Of a stretch of DNA of 5,237 nt, positions 4,437 to 5,237 are shown piece after piece. The position numbers were made by a program, and so were the translations under genes. Origin of the DNA: an uncultured Prevotellaceae bacterium (GTDB lineage Bacteria > Bacteroidota > Bacteroidia > Bacteroidales > Bacteroidaceae); the NCBI GenBank assembly GCA_946403615.1, contig CAMJAO010000170.1:1-5237 (forward strand). Direction: 5' to 3'. Within the stretch, counting starts at the first letter, position 1. Every line of letters starts with the position of its first letter. The notes under the pieces were generated by a model, which worked only from the letters and a program-made list of their open reading frames with translations, searched no databases and was not told where the DNA came from.

Positions 4437-5237
4437 TTAATGCCTTTCGCGTCTGACAGACACCCTGCTGCCGCTTCTGCCTGATGAACTGCTGCGCTCA
4501 CGTCTGGGTTTTGAACTGACTTCTTCGTCATTGCCCTTGTTGCGGCGGCTCTTCGACTTTTTCTTCACTTTGGTGTCATTGTTTGCGGCGGCGATGCTGT
4601 CGAGCGAGTCTTTCTTAGCGGGGTCGCCGAAGATGGATTTCTCAAAGTCGGCCAACTCCTTCTCGATGCGCTTCTGCTCGAAAGTCATGGAGAGAGAGTC
4701 GGGACAATACTGTGCCAAGGTCAGACCTAACATATTGGTGGTCTTGTAAATCTTTCCCTTATATTTATTGGTGGTGAAATAATCATCCACACTCATGGTG
4801 GCGGCATTGTTGATGCTGCTGGTCGACATCATCTGCTTGCTGAGGAACGGGGCCACCTCGTCGTATTTCACCCAGAAGAGCGGGTATTTGGCAGAACCCT
4901 CGCCGAAATCGTCCTCACGCATGAGGATGGGGCACAGGGCCACTACTTTGCGGTGGAAGGTCGATGTGCCCTGGTCATAATAGGCGCTCTCCTTCAGGTA
5001 ATAGCCTTTCACCTCAGCCGACGGGATGTCGCTGTTATCAATACGTATGCGTCCGTCCTTCCGCTCGTAATAGATGTGGTAGTTATCAAGGAAAATCAGC
5101 GGTTTGATGCGTGCTGAGTCATCGAACGCCTCATTGCCGTCGAGCCGGTATTCGTATGCGCTGATACCGCCCTTTTTCGGACCTGCCATCATCAGTTTGA
5201 AGAGGTAAGTGAAGAGGTTCATCTGTGTACCCATGGG
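4437..5237 (-). CDS. gldN: Type IX secretion system ring protein GldN/PorN, N-terminus outside window
   Basis: GldN (PorN) is a periplasmic protein that forms a ring complex with the lipoprotein GldK/PorK under the outer membrane, part of the type IX secretion core. The visible 266 residues (numbered from the Met at 5234) include MNLFTYLFKLMMAG (5-18), ISAYEYRLDGNEAF (24-37), VKGYYLKESAYYDQGTSTF (75-93), VVALCPILMRE (97-107), PLFWVKYDEVAPFL (118-131) and MSVDDYF (147-153), which I recognise as the GldN pattern. The frame is open to the window edge and a proline codon precedes the Met at 5234. That Met is therefore probably internal, and the signal peptide and first part lie outside. The C-terminus (222-265) is unusual: 17 of 44 residues are K or R and 11 are S, so it is probably disordered. 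In known loci gldK-gldL-gldM precede gldN, so gldM is expected just beyond the right edge. Confidence 0.88.
   Translation of the reverse strand, partial: PMGTQMNLFTYLFKLMMAGPKKGGISAYEYRLDGNEAFDDSARIKPLIFLDNYHIYYERKDGRIRIDNSDIPSAEVKGYYLKESAYYDQGTSTFHRKVVALCPILMREDDFGEGSAKYPLFWVKYDEVAPFLSKQMMSTSSINNAATMSVDDYFTTNKYKGKIYKTTNMLGLTLAQYCPDSLSMTFEQKRIEKELADFEKSIFGDPAKKDSLDSIAAANNDTKVKKKSKSRRNKGNDEEVSSKPRRERSSSSGRSGSRVSVRRERH

Noticed and set aside
4404..4438. Intrinsic terminator reading in the plus direction (hairpin plus five Ts)
   Set aside because: No plus-strand gene precedes it, and on the gldN strand the hairpin is followed by As, so I list only the hairpin.

Overview
The window comes from a Bacteroidota chromosome, most likely order Bacteroidales and plausibly Prevotellaceae. 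The evidence is a GldN/PorN-type type IX secretion protein, a small outer-membrane beta-barrel protein, a lipoprotein with a Bacteroidota-like signal, two TAnnTTTG-type promoter elements, and A/T-rich leaders in place of clear Shine-Dalgarno sites. The genus is an inference. All five genes lie on the minus strand, so transcription runs from high to low coordinates.

In transcription order, the right edge holds the 3' part of gldN (porN), whose start lies outside the window. A 120-base spacer follows, containing a C/G-rich hairpin, a 7-bp inverted repeat and two imperfect copies of a ~20-bp direct repeat. Next is a 195-aa predicted eight-stranded outer-membrane beta-barrel protein. A ~127-base spacer ends in a fourfold 9-bp tandem repeat, and a near-perfect 18-bp dyad covers the start of the next gene. 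That gene is a complete 756-aa priA, the primosomal replication-restart helicase, with every expected helicase motif and the eight zinc-binding cysteines in canonical spacing. After a 148-base spacer carrying a promoter comes a 128-aa, acidic, all-helical lipoprotein. It is followed by two hairpins, one of which looks like a terminator. At the left edge is a gene cut off at its 3' end. It encodes a two-pass membrane protein with a C-terminal winged-helix DNA-binding domain and has its own TAnnTTTG promoter element.

Functionally this is a mixed neighbourhood: the tail of the type IX secretion core locus, an associated barrel protein, a housekeeping restart helicase, an envelope lipoprotein, and a membrane-bound regulator that probably belongs with genes to the left of the window. 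I see no RNA genes, CRISPR, transposase, integrase or prophage genes. I found no convincing new multi-gene system. The items most worth a second look are the membrane regulator with a reversed ToxR-like layout, the dyad over the priA start codon, and the barrel protein directly behind gldN.
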